A stretch of DNA of 25,215 nt from positions 1 to 25,215 of the IMG/VR virus record IMGVR_UViG_3300038436_000055; one strand, written 5' to 3'. The notes beneath the pieces were generated by a model. That model was not told the DNA's origin and did no database searches. It was given only the letters and a program-made list of their open reading frames with translations. Shown here in pieces: positions 1 to 7,652 of this stretch; the first letter of the stretch is position 1, and every line of letters starts with the position of its first letter. Made by a program: the position numbers and the translations under genes. Source of the stretch: a virus.

Positions 1-85
1 CAGCCGAAACCCATGGCTCGGGGAACCATCCCCACTGGACATCGAACAACTAGAGGCCGACCTACAGGCCGTCACAGGAGGGTAA
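1..85 (+). CDS. 3' end of an upstream phage gene (partial)
   Basis: An open frame enters the window at base 2 and stops at TAA 83-85, ending in the residues LEADLQAVTGG. The next gene starts two bases later and uses the AGGAGGG inside this gene's last codons as its ribosome site, so the two are probably co-transcribed. Only 27 residues are visible, so no function can be given. By position it belongs to the virion structural cassette. Confidence 0.6.
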   Translation, partial: SRNPWLGEPSPLDIEQLEADLQAVTGG

Positions 86-86
86 G

Positions 87-242
87 ATGGATTGGGCAGC
101 GCTGATTCCGATCGTGATGGAGCTCCTCAAGAAGTGGGGCGTTGGCGGGGATGACCCAGCTTCCAACGCCCAGGCCCTGGTGGAAGTCCTCAAATCACTG
201 GCACAGTCCTTTAACGTGGTGATCCAGATCAAGAGTAAGTAA
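87..242 (+). CDS. 51-aa protein of unknown function
   Basis: An ATG at 87 follows GGAGGGTAAG, a strong ribosome site. The product (MDWAALIPIVMELLKKWGVG...VIQIKSK) starts with a short hydrophobic/amphipathic helix and ends with a basic tail. It sits in the late structural operon. One hydrophobic N-terminal stretch hints at a small membrane-associated or virion accessory peptide, but no family is recognised. The strong start, the 1-nt gap to the upstream gene and the protein-like composition support it as a real gene. Confidence 0.55.
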   Translation: MDWAALIPIVMELLKKWGVGGDDPASNAQALVEVLKSLAQSFNVVIQIKSK

Positions 243-257
243 TTTCACGGGGTGAAA
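243..257. repeat. Palindrome TTTCAC-GGG-GTGAAA, copy A
   Basis: A 15-nt perfect 6-3-6 inverted repeat lies between the 51-aa gene and the 73-aa gene and covers the latter's ribosome site (GGGGTG). Matching copies occur at 6187-6201 and 23212-23226. It could be a protein operator, or a translational hairpin hiding the ribosome site; this is inference. Confidence 0.5.
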
Positions 258-259
258 AA

Positions 260-481
260 ATGCCGGGACAACCTAAGAAATTCTACAACACTCGGCCACG
301 CTTTGAACGCTGGCAAGATTGTGATCGCTGTGGGTTTCCAATACCATTCAGCGAATTGTCGAAAGATCCGATCAACGGAGCTCTTGTGTGTGAGGGCTGT
401 AAGGATGACTTGGGTCATCAACAGCACAAGGACCGCTTACGGCTGCCTGACGAAAACCAATATCGACCGCCGGGAGGTTAA
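260..481 (+). CDS. 73-aa zinc-ribbon-type protein
   Basis: The start at 260 lies just after GGGGTGAAAAA. The product contains a CDRC pair near residue 21 and a CEGC pair near residue 44, a CxxC-x(~20)-CxxC pattern typical of small treble-clef/zinc-ribbon folds. It ends in a proline/glycine-rich tail. It is followed three bases later by the adaptor-like gene. Small zinc-ribbon proteins next to the head-tail joining genes are frequent in podoviruses, but their role is unknown. Zn binding is inferred from the cysteine spacing only. Confidence 0.7.
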   Translation: MPGQPKKFYNTRPRFERWQDCDRCGFPIPFSELSKDPINGALVCEGCKDDLGHQQHKDRLRLPDENQYRPPGG

Positions 482-484
482 AGT

Positions 485-1108
485 ATGAGTACGCCTGCTG
501 AGATCAAGGCCGAGCTCAATTTGATGATGGGCTCGAGATCAGATTACATCGCCGCAAGGCAGTACCAACATATCTCCTGGGCGGAGCAAGAGCTCGCGTA
601 TGCGATAAGGTTTCCGGAGCTCGAGGCATATGCAACGATTCCCCTTGTAGCAAGCCAAACGAGTTACTTGTACCCAAGCGATTTGTTTGCGATTTACTCG
701 TTGATCTATCCCACACTTGGAAGGAAGCTTGTGAATATCAACATTGAAGTTTTGGATAAGATCATTACGTTGCCAAGCGGCGCTCCTGCACGCTATGCGC
801 GGTATGGGAAGATGCTCTACATAGACACGTCGCCGACCTCAGACGAAGCAGGAAACACGTTGAAGTTGCGGTACTTGTCCCAAATTGCGGAGGTTGATGC
901 AAGTTCGTCGGCGTTCACCCTGCCGCACCCATTTCATGAAGCAATTCTGCTTGGCTCACTTTACCGCGCCCATCGAGCGTTTCGTGAGTATGAGCAAGCT
1001 AACGAAGTTAAACGAGATTATCTTGCGTTTGTTAGGTCTAGGGTGATCCAGTTCGAAGAAGAGGACCGCCTTGAAGATGGCTTTCCGTTGGAGGTCAGAT
1101 TAACATGA
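485..1108 (+). CDS. Probable neck/head-tail adaptor protein
   Basis: This is a 207-residue protein started by ATG after GGAGGTTAAAGT. Its layout (an N-terminal helical segment with WAEQELAYAIRFPELE, a central beta-rich part with a TLPSGAPARYARYG stretch, then helices rich in Arg/Glu) resembles phage adaptor proteins that form the ring below the portal, such as those of SU10-like podoviruses or T7 gp11. The length is normal for that class. Its location just upstream of fibre-like genes and a tail-hub candidate fits. The assignment comes from recall of the family and context, not a search. The stop overlaps the next start (ATGA at 1105-1108). Confidence 0.55.
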   Translation: MSTPAEIKAELNLMMGSRSDYIAARQYQHISWAEQELAYAIRFPELEAYATIPLVASQTSYLYPSDLFAIYSLIYPTLGRKLVNINIEVLDKIITLPSGAPARYARYGKMLYIDTSPTSDEAGNTLKLRYLSQIAEVDASSSAFTLPHPFHEAILLGSLYRAHRAFREYEQANEVKRDYLAFVRSRVIQFEEEDRLEDGFPLEVRLT

Positions 1109-1479
1109 GCCCGATTGGAGGAACGTGGTCCAAGACGGATGCAGGGGGAAAGGAGAGTCAACTTACGATGATTGCTCCTGGGACGGTTACGGCGTTTGCT
1201 AATGGAGACACAACGCCGAGTGTTGTCAATGGCAACGTGTTTAAGACGGCAAACACAGCTACAACGGTGATTACGGACTTTGATGGGTATGTAGAGGGGC
1301 AGGAGATCACTGTGTTAATCAATGATGATTACACAGAGATTGATTTTTCCTCGGCGGCGCTGCAGGGCAACGTGAAGCAAAAATGGCGCCCGACAACAGG
1401 TGACGTGTTGAAGGCTACGGTTGTGTCTGATGTTTGGTATTGTCAGCTCTATAAGAGCCAGGAAGTAATATACCCATAG
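1105..1479 (+). CDS. 124-aa beta-rich virion protein (fibre/spike-like)
   Basis: Its start overlaps the adaptor gene by four bases. The product is Thr/Gly/Val/Asn rich and contains a segment around residues 40-70 with the pattern TPSV..GNVFKTANT..TTVITDFDG and EGQEITVLIND. That pattern recurs in phage tail fibre and tail-spike beta-structured domains. No catalytic motif is visible. It is probably a small receptor-binding or fibre-accessory domain expressed as its own protein. The alternative is a virion decoration protein. The function is inferred from composition. Confidence 0.5.
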   Translation: MSPIGGTWSKTDAGGKESQLTMIAPGTVTAFANGDTTPSVVNGNVFKTANTATTVITDFDGYVEGQEITVLINDDYTEIDFSSAALQGNVKQKWRPTTGDVLKATVVSDVWYCQLYKSQEVIYP

Positions 1480-1488
1480 GAGGCTAAC

Positions 1489-1740
1489 ATGAAGTGCCGG
1501 TACAATAGCTTTAAACAATGCATAGGCAAGGAATGCAACGCATATATGGATATTGCGATGCGAGACCCACAGGGAAATGTTGTTGATACAAGGGGAGACT
1601 GCGCTGATAGGGTGCAGACACAAGTTTTGATAGAGCAGACGCAAGCGATCGCCGCAGGAGTTAGGTTCTTGATGCAACGGTTTGGAGGAGCTAATAGAGT
1701 GGAGGTTCCTCCAGCGATCCTTCGAGGAGGTAGGGGATAA
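1489..1740 (+). CDS. 83-aa four-cysteine protein
   Basis: It is preceded by AGGAGGCTAAC. Four cysteines (residues 3, 11, 16 and 38) cluster in the N-terminal half, after which the protein becomes a helical Gln/Ala-rich segment. This arrangement suggests a metal (Zn or Fe-S) site; similar small four-Cys proteins occur among uncultured-phage tail genes, but I know of no assigned function. The stop overlaps the next ATG (TAATG at 1738-1742). Confidence 0.6.
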   Translation: MKCRYNSFKQCIGKECNAYMDIAMRDPQGNVVDTRGDCADRVQTQVLIEQTQAIAAGVRFLMQRFGGANRVEVPPAILRGGRG

Positions 1741-2849
1741 TGCCATTCGCAGAGTCCTGGGACGAGGCATCGCCGACAGATGGGGATAATGCGTATGATA
1801 TTGATGATTTTCTGCGGTCACTGAAGACGGCGATTCGAGAGCGACTCGCGGTAGATCACTATACCTACGCCGACGAGTCGGGTCATACGGATGTAGGTAG
1901 GCATCGAGCAGGTACACACGCAACGCTCTATGTTGGCACAACAACGGAGATCAACGCCCTTACGGGAATGGATACGGATTCCTGGGCGTTTGATACAGAC
2001 TTGTCTGTGCTGAAACGATATACCGGCGCTGCGTGGGAAGCTAAGGGCCACGCGGCTAGTCATGCCACGGGCGCTAGTGACGCACTTGACGCCTTGACAG
2101 TGACAAATGGAGCGGCGCTCGGACAAGCAGTTACTGCAAGAGCGCGGTTTGGGTTTAGCTCGACCACGGCGATCACCGTAAGTGCCTGTGCGTATCATGT
2201 TGCAGGCGCAACAAACTACGTTGCGTATGTGAATACGTCGCTCACGTTTACGCTTGGTTCAGGTGGATCGAACGCCGGCTCAACGAATCTTGGGAACAAC
2301 GAGTGGCATTACATCTATATTGATGATTCGGCGATGCAGAGCGCCGGGACGGCGGTACTTGCTGCAGCACGATTAATCAACTCAACAACGGCGCCAACTT
2401 GGAGTGATGCAAAGAATGGGTGGTACAACGGAGCTGATCGGTGTATCTTCGCTGTACGAACGGATGGTTCGGCGCAGATTCGAGAATTCTTCCACGTGGG
2501 GGATCAGGTTCAGTTCGCCGATGAGATTGAGGACGCCGCCTCAACCACAGATATTGATAATGCTTGGACTGATGTTACGTTGACAGTGCCTCTGTTTAAT
2601 GCACCAGCAATTGTAACCTTCATTGGTGTGTATGGCTCAGCGAACAAAGAGTTCTATTGGCGTACAAATGGCCAAACTGGTACTGTGGGGAAGAAGATCT
2701 TTCGCGCATCAGCAAACACGCAGGTTCCAATGACAACCTGCGACGTGATTCCAGACGCTACGGGGAAGATCGAAGTCATAGCGGATGCGTCGAATAATAC
2801 AACGATTGGCGCCTACACAGTAGGATGGAAATTCCCCAACCGAATGTGA
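1740..2849 (+). CDS. Tail-fibre-like structural protein, 369 aa
   Basis: The N-terminal ~100 residues include an SWDEASPTDGDNAYDIDDFLRSLKTAIRERLA segment in two parts, which is typical of phage fibre N-terminal modules. This is followed by an aromatic/Gly-rich motif (TLYVGTTTEINAL, then LKRYTGAAWEA) seen in fibre shafts. The rest is beta-rich and Thr/Ala/Asn rich. Nothing enzymatic is visible. It most likely anchors to the tail through the N-terminus and carries a jelly-roll-like distal domain. The ribosome site GAGGAGG sits inside the end of the previous gene, with a 1-nt overlap (TAATG), indicating coupled translation. Confidence 0.6.
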   Translation: MPFAESWDEASPTDGDNAYDIDDFLRSLKTAIRERLAVDHYTYADESGHTDVGRHRAGTHATLYVGTTTEINALTGMDTDSWAFDTDLSVLKRYTGAAWEAKGHAASHATGASDALDALTVTNGAALGQAVTARARFGFSSTTAITVSACAYHVAGATNYVAYVNTSLTFTLGSGGSNAGSTNLGNNEWHYIYIDDSAMQSAGTAVLAAARLINSTTAPTWSDAKNGWYNGADRCIFAVRTDGSAQIREFFHVGDQVQFADEIEDAASTTDIDNAWTDVTLTVPLFNAPAIVTFIGVYGSANKEFYWRTNGQTGTVGKKIFRASANTQVPMTTCDVIPDATGKIEVIADASNNTTIGAYTVGWKFPNRM

Positions 2850-2857
2850 GGTGAAGA

Positions 2858-3061
2858 ATGGCAACAGTCTTGCGGTGTGATGTGTGCGGTAAGGCGCCTA
2901 ACGGAACCGCAAATCAGTTCACGCGGAAAAAGGTGGTACAGCTTGACGGAAAGCCCGTAATGTTGACGGTTTACGTTACAGTAGAGAAAATCGCAGGAGA
3001 CACGGATGCACATCTGTGTCCGCAGGACGCTCGGCGTGCTGTTGACTTAGTGATGGGGTAG
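2858..3061 (+). CDS. 67-aa CxxC protein
   Basis: The start follows GAGGTGAAGA. The N-terminus has the CDVC pair at residues 7-10, and LCPQDARRAVDLV lies near the C-terminus, so one CxxC pair and a distal single Cys are present. A zinc-binding role is possible with a Cys/His/Asp ligand set. The protein is a small beta-rich domain (KKVVQLDGKPVMLTVYVTVEK). It sits between the fibre-like gene and the tail-hub gene. No family is assigned. Confidence 0.6.
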   Translation: MATVLRCDVCGKAPNGTANQFTRKKVVQLDGKPVMLTVYVTVEKIAGDTDAHLCPQDARRAVDLVMG

Positions 3062-3065
3062 CCAA

Positions 3066-4682
3066 ATGCCCTCGAAAGTTTCAGGATACGTGGGAGCTGT
3101 TACGGTGCAGCAGGAATCGCCGAAGGTAATTCCCCTTCGGATTCCGACGCCGCTGAAAGGGCTTGTCTTGGATAAGCCTGCGGGCGAGGCACCACTCAAC
3201 TCGTTGCTTGTTGCACAGAATGTGCACTTTGTACGAGGGGTGTTGACGAAGATTCCTGGTGCTTCAGCAAGGGGAACGGCGCTCGACGGACCGCCGTTGG
3301 CAATTTTGGAATATGTAAAGTTGTCAGGAACTTCCTACACAGTAGCAATTACAGAGCAATCACTGTACTACTGGAATTACAGCACAGCTGATTGGGTGCA
3401 GGATACAACAGGGCTTGTTGGAAATACGGATCATTTGGTGTCATGGACGGTTTTGGATGATGCGCTTATTTTTACAAACTTCTACCAACTTAAACGCTGG
3501 ACAGGACCTGGGACGATTACAGATCAGATAACAACAATGCCCTCCGGCGTTACGTCAATTCGAGCGAAATACCTCGCCTCGTTTGATGGACGGCTCTTGC
3601 TGTTCAACCTTGCGGAGGACGGCGCTTCATATCCGGAACGGCTGCGATACTCAGTAAAAAACAACAGCCGTGATCTTGGGAATTCTGGCTCAGGATATTA
3701 TTCATTTGATGACAATCCGCAAGCTGGTGCAATGGTAGTTCCGATGGGGGACTACCTTGTCATTGGGAAGGAACGGACGCTTTACCTTGGGCGACCCACA
3801 GGTAGTAGTATAATGCCTTATAGCTTTCGTACTTTCAGGGAAGGAATTGGACCGGCGGTTCCATTCTCGTTAACGATTGTTGAAGGAATGGGATGGTTCC
3901 TCGGATGGGACGAGGTGTATGAGTTGACGCCAGCGGCGGTGACGCCGATCTCAACGGCGGTGTCTGAGGTTATGATCCCAGGTCTGAATGATGCAGCGTT
4001 TGCCTCAGGGTGGGCAAGTATCGTTGAAGATAATAACGAGGCGTGGCTATTGGTCGCCGAAGGTACAGACACAAGCCCAACAAGTGGATGGATTTACAAC
4101 TGGAAAGAACGCGCATGGACAACGGTGTCGTTGCCTGGATCTATTCGATTGACAACAGGAGGTGTATCAAGAAAGGTTAACACGTTCTTGGCCTTCGGCG
4201 ACTTACAAGACACGATTGGCGAACAGACGTGGACAATGGGATACTCCTCTCTCGAGGAGGGAACTCCGGTGCCACTTTTCGGCGGCTCGGATGGGCAAGT
4301 GTACGAGCTCGATGAAAGCCTCTCAAATTGGAACGGCAATGCGCTGGATGCAATAGCCGCGTCCCAAGTGCTGACGTTGCAAGATAAGGCTGGACAGGAC
4401 ATTGAGTTTTATCTTCATGGCATTCGATTTGGGTACTTGCCTGTAGCAGCGAGTGCTACGATTACTGTGGAGCTTTCGTTTGATGAAGGTACAACCTGGA
4501 GCAACGCCGTTACGGTTACGTTTGCAGCGGGGACGGGACGGCAGGTGGAGTATGTAACGGCGCATTACATGCAGCATTGTACGGCGGTAATGTTTCGCCT
4601 GCGAAACAATGTCGCAGGAGAGAACTTCCGAATTGTTAGTGTAACGCCGCTTGTATCGGCGGCTGCGGAGCCGTTCGCATGA
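3066..4682 (+). CDS. Probable tail hub/nozzle beta-propeller protein
   Basis: This 538-residue, largely beta-strand protein has repeated blade-like segments: ILEYVKLSGTSYTVAI, LYYWNYSTADW, DALIFTNFYQLKRW, DYLVIGKERTLYLGR and AWLLVAEGTD. Recurrent Trp/Tyr-containing strands separated by Asp/Gly turns are characteristic of beta-propellers. T7 gp12, P22 gp10 and SU10-type nozzle proteins are tail-tube proteins of about this size and fold and lie at this position after the adaptor. The function is inferred from fold signature and gene order. The final ~110 residues look like a separate beta-sandwich (TITVELSFDEGTTWSNAVTV). It overlaps the next gene by 4 nt (ATGA). Confidence 0.55.
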   Translation: MPSKVSGYVGAVTVQQESPKVIPLRIPTPLKGLVLDKPAGEAPLNSLLVAQNVHFVRGVLTKIPGASARGTALDGPPLAILEYVKLSGTSYTVAITEQSLYYWNYSTADWVQDTTGLVGNTDHLVSWTVLDDALIFTNFYQLKRWTGPGTITDQITTMPSGVTSIRAKYLASFDGRLLLFNLAEDGASYPERLRYSVKNNSRDLGNSGSGYYSFDDNPQAGAMVVPMGDYLVIGKERTLYLGRPTGSSIMPYSFRTFREGIGPAVPFSLTIVEGMGWFLGWDEVYELTPAAVTPISTAVSEVMIPGLNDAAFASGWASIVEDNNEAWLLVAEGTDTSPTSGWIYNWKERAWTTVSLPGSIRLTTGGVSRKVNTFLAFGDLQDTIGEQTWTMGYSSLEEGTPVPLFGGSDGQVYELDESLSNWNGNALDAIAASQVLTLQDKAGQDIEFYLHGIRFGYLPVAASATITVELSFDEGTTWSNAVTVTFAAGTGRQVEYVTAHYMQHCTAVMFRLRNNVAGENFRIVSVTPLVSAAAEPFA

Positions 4683-4879
4683 AATATCTACGGTCAAACA
4701 CGCCAGATCTGCCTGTTGTGCCAACGCCGGAGCAGCTCTCTAGTCCAGAGGAACTTTATCAATACCTCCGTGACTTGTCTGAGCGGCTTACGGATTTACT
4801 TGATGACTTCATTATGATCGAGCGTGAGCGCTCGTCAATTCGAGACATTCGGGATAAACCACCTGTAGTAGGAGGATAA
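4679..4879 (+). CDS. 66-aa helical protein
   Basis: Its ATG overlaps the stop of the tail-hub gene (ATGA at 4679-4682), and a weak GGAG lies 8 nt upstream. The first 20 residues are Pro/Thr rich; residues 22-50 form a charged helix (SPEELYQYLRDLSERLTDLLDDF) that could make a short coiled coil. It ends in PPVVGG. The function is unknown; a small virion linker or chaperone would fit the place and shape. Confidence 0.6.
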   Translation: MKYLRSNTPDLPVVPTPEQLSSPEELYQYLRDLSERLTDLLDDFIMIERERSSIRDIRDKPPVVGG

Positions 4880-4880
4880 G

Positions 4881-5591
4881 ATGGAGCTACCAAAAGGCAT
4901 AGCGCTGATGGAGATGTCACAAGCGAATGTGACGAAAGTCTGGACGGAGTTCAATCGGTTTCCCAAGCTGTTTATGGACCACCAAAGGGGTGATCAGCAG
5001 CATTTCATGCAACAACTTTTAGCAAAGAACTCGTTGTATTTTGTGCTGGATGATGCAGGGATTATCTATTTCACGGACATTTTGCCAAAGTACATTGCAA
5101 AGTTTCACCTGATGTTTTGGGATAAACAGCTCCGCGGACGGGAACCTATTTGTAAGGATATGATTGGCTGGGCGTTTAATACGCTCAAGGTTGAGAAGGT
5201 ATGGACCTCAATTCCGGCGTTTGCGCGGGTCCAACGGAAGTTCGCCGAGAGGCTAGGCTTTCTTAGAGAAGGGTGCTTTAGGAAGGGATATCCCTGTATG
5301 GGAACAAACTATGATGTTTACTGGTATGGGATGCTGAAGGAGGACTTTGATGGGCAACTTTCTCGGGAGCAGCAGCTCGGCGTCGGGGACATCGCTAGGC
5401 CAGATAGATTACGGGAAGTACGGGAAACTGGTGGACCTGCTGAGCCGATGGCTCATGGGGACGAAGAAGCAACCGGGGCTACTGCCGAAGGAGCTAGAGT
5501 ACTATCCCGGCCTGTTGCCAGGGATGCAGGAGCTCCCGGGGGTGATGGGAACGGCGAAGGACTGGATGCAGGAGCTGTACCCGGAGATTAA
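4881..5591 (+). CDS. GNAT-family acetyltransferase with overprinted tail
   Basis: Residues 1 to about 157 have the GNAT layout known from phage late operons. There is an N-terminal helix-strand part, a FHLMFWDKQLRGREPICKD region where acetyl-CoA-binding GNATs have strand 4 and the helix-capping loop, and a FAERLGFLREGCFRKG signature near residues 128-143. The annotation places an N-acetyl transfer activity in the structural cassette; the substrate is unknown. The start is ATG after GGAGGATAAG. From about residue 158 the frame runs under the next gene for 242 nt and becomes Gly/Ala/Arg/Glu rich with no fold. The real domain may effectively end near the ATG at 5350. Confidence 0.7.
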   Translation: MELPKGIALMEMSQANVTKVWTEFNRFPKLFMDHQRGDQQHFMQQLLAKNSLYFVLDDAGIIYFTDILPKYIAKFHLMFWDKQLRGREPICKDMIGWAFNTLKVEKVWTSIPAFARVQRKFAERLGFLREGCFRKGYPCMGTNYDVYWYGMLKEDFDGQLSREQQLGVGDIARPDRLREVRETGGPAEPMAHGDEEATGATAEGARVLSRPVARDAGAPGGDGNGEGLDAGAVPGD

Positions 5592-6375
5592 GGAACTTGC
5601 AACGGGTGCTACGGGCAGGCTAACGGACGCGATCTCAAGGTATTATAAGTCCCTTGGGTCTGAGCGTGGGCTTGCAGCAGCTGAGGCACTTGAGCAGTTG
5701 GGCATGGGCGGCGTTGGATCGAGGCATAGTACAGCGGCCGCCGATGCAATAACACGCTCGCAGGAGCGCTTTACGTCGGATTGGCTAAGGGAGCTTGCAG
5801 GAGCGGAGGCTACCGGCGCGCAGATCGAGCAGCAAGGTCAATCACTTGGGGCGAACTTGTTGTCGGCGCTCTATGGAACGGGCCAGACCGAGTGGGAAAT
5901 GGCAAACAAGGGGCTTGAGAGTCAGTATGGGGAATGGAGTCGAGTTGAGAACTATCCACAGGATGTCATGAAGATGGTTACAAGTGCGGCTGGACAGCGA
6001 GTGCCCGTAGGGACAACGGCGGCTTCAGATAGTAGCGCGTCAAAGGATGCTTGTTGCTTTATCTTCATTGCCGCCAAAGGTCATCTGCCGTTTGTGGCAC
6101 GGCTTTATCGAGATCTGAAAATGAATCGGCGAAATCGCCGAGGGTATTATTGGCTTGCGGATAGGCTTGTACCTTTGATGGAGAAATTTCACCCGGTGAA
6201 AAAACTTGTCAAAGCAGTAATGGTCAATCCAATGCTCGCCTACGGTGAATATTATTTTGGGATGAAGTGCAGCGGCGTTATCTTTGCGCCGATAGCGGCG
6301 TTTTGGCTGTTGACCTTTACCCTATTGGGACTTCGCCCGCCGTACCGTAGGCGTGCTTCGCAGGAGGTGGTGTGA
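5350..6375 (+). CDS. Virion/ejection protein with CFI-type C-terminal domain
   Basis: The chosen start is ATG 5350, 6 nt after AAGGAGG, rather than the TTG at 5347. Residues 1-40 are Ser/Gly rich; about 75-200 are helical and Ala/Glu/Gln rich, as in internal virion proteins. From about residue 233 a distinct domain begins with DACCFIFIAAKGHLP. It contains NRRGYYWLADRLVPLMEKF and YGEYYFG segments and a hydrophobic stretch (FAPIAAFWLLTFTLLG). I recall this as the CFI-box C-terminal domain found at the ends of many phage and bacterial proteins; its function is unknown. The gene overlaps the acetyltransferase frame by 242 nt and the next gene by 1 nt. Confidence 0.65.
   Translation: MGNFLGSSSSASGTSLGQIDYGKYGKLVDLLSRWLMGTKKQPGLLPKELEYYPGLLPGMQELPGVMGTAKDWMQELYPEIKELATGATGRLTDAISRYYKSLGSERGLAAAEALEQLGMGGVGSRHSTAAADAITRSQERFTSDWLRELAGAEATGAQIEQQGQSLGANLLSALYGTGQTEWEMANKGLESQYGEWSRVENYPQDVMKMVTSAAGQRVPVGTTAASDSSASKDACCFIFIAAKGHLPFVARLYRDLKMNRRNRRGYYWLADRLVPLMEKFHPVKKLVKAVMVNPMLAYGEYYFGMKCSGVIFAPIAAFWLLTFTLLGLRPPYRRRASQEVV
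6187..6201. repeat. Palindrome TTTCAC-CCG-GTGAAA, copy B
   Basis: This is a 15-nt palindrome (7 bp arms around one base) within the 341-aa virion gene, encoding FHPVK. It has the same outer 12 bases as the copies at 243-257 and 23212-23226. Being coding here, it may be coincidental or may be a binding site inside the late operon. Confidence 0.4.
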
Positions 6376-7652
6376 TGGCTTACGTGCCGATCATTCAGCC
6401 GCCAGATCCGGGATCGCCGTGGGAGGGACTCCAAACAGTTGGGGGTCTGCTGCTTAAGTATCTTGACACAATGGCAGATAAGAAGTACAAGGAATCCCTA
6501 GCAGCGCATTATCAGAACGTGACTGATCTTACGCGACTTGAGAAGATGATTGAGATCGGTGGACCAGATGCTCTTCGCACCGAGCATGGAGAGCAGATGA
6601 TTGCACGAGCGTTTAACTTGCCTCCTGATCAACTGCCCAAAGATCCCAAGACAGGAAAATTGATGATTAGCGCGGAGAAAGATTGGAAGGCGGAGATTGC
6701 CAAGGCGAAAGTTGAAGCGGCGAAGAAGTTTGACGTTTGGAACAACCTGTCTCCTGAAGAAGGAAAGAAACTTGTTTTGTCGGAGATGGGAGTGCTGAAG
6801 GCACGAGGAGAAGAAGCAGGAGTGCGGAAGGCAGAAGCTGAAGCTGATATTGCGCCGGATATGCTCGCACAGCAGCTACAGAATTTGAAGTCGCAAGGGA
6901 AGCTTACCGATGCGCAGGTTAAGGAGATCTTAACGCTGATGGGCCCAAGGGCCGCGAGTTTGAGTGCGTCGGCGTATGCCTCTACAATGCAGGGTCGAAC
7001 GGCGGAGGCAGAGCTGAAAGCTGGAGCTCCTGAGGCAAGAGTGAAGCTTGCAGAACAGCAAGCACAGCATTATGCAACGGAGGATTACAAGACGCTTGCG
7101 TTGACGCCGTATTTCAAAGATTTGTATAGTGCACAGTCGCAAGCGGCACTTGCTGATGCAGCGAAGGAGTTCTCTGACGCGACAAATGGAGAGCTGAAAG
7201 TTAGCTCAACGCCAGTAAGCCTTGGACCAGGGAAAGGCTATGGATTGCCTACGCATAATACAAAGACAAAGGAAGGCGGCGTTATTCCTTTGCCACAAGG
7301 GGTTGTACCAATAGCAGAACAGCTGTCTGAGGACAAAGTTGTTGGTAAGTTTTGGACACTGGTCGATAACCCAAAAAGTCCGTTGTATAGGGTGAATCCT
7401 GAGGCAATGAACAAGGACGAAGCACGTGTAGTTGCAGCGTATTTGAAAAGCAATGGGCGAAAGGCGGAGGTTGTTCTTGCGGAAAAAACAGGGATGTTAC
7501 GGCAAGATAGATATAAAGTCGTAACGGAGAATCATGTTGGGCAGAAAATTGAGATTGGACCTACATCAATTCCTGGGGGCAAAGTAGAAATTCAAATTGA
7601 AAATGAGCTTGAGAGTGAGGCAAGGAAAAGAATTTGGGGAGCCCAACCATGA
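6375..7652 (+). CDS. Probable internal virion/ejection protein, 425 aa
   Basis: The start is ATG 6375, 7 nt after AGGAGG, overlapping the previous stop by one base. The product is strongly helical. Residues ~25-45 carry a short heptad-like segment, ~95-225 are long Ala/Glu/Lys/Gln coiled-coil-like helices (KAEIAKAKVEAAKKF, AEAELKAGAPEARVKLAEQQAQHY), and the last ~140 residues are more globular and beta-rich. T7-like phages encode such helical ejectosome proteins between tail-tube and fibre genes. No lytic transglycosylase motif is seen. The gene overlaps the next one by 4 nt (ATGA at 7649-7652), supporting a set ejected together. Confidence 0.55.
   Translation: MAYVPIIQPPDPGSPWEGLQTVGGLLLKYLDTMADKKYKESLAAHYQNVTDLTRLEKMIEIGGPDALRTEHGEQMIARAFNLPPDQLPKDPKTGKLMISAEKDWKAEIAKAKVEAAKKFDVWNNLSPEEGKKLVLSEMGVLKARGEEAGVRKAEAEADIAPDMLAQQLQNLKSQGKLTDAQVKEILTLMGPRAASLSASAYASTMQGRTAEAELKAGAPEARVKLAEQQAQHYATEDYKTLALTPYFKDLYSAQSQAALADAAKEFSDATNGELKVSSTPVSLGPGKGYGLPTHNTKTKEGGVIPLPQGVVPIAEQLSEDKVVGKFWTLVDNPKSPLYRVNPEAMNKDEARVVAAYLKSNGRKAEVVLAEKTGMLRQDRYKVVTENHVGQKIEIGPTSIPGGKVEIQIENELESEARKRIWGAQP

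Noticed and set aside
252-488. 78-aa frame overlapping the zinc-ribbon gene
   Set aside because: It is a shadow of the CxxC gene in another frame, without its own ribosome site.
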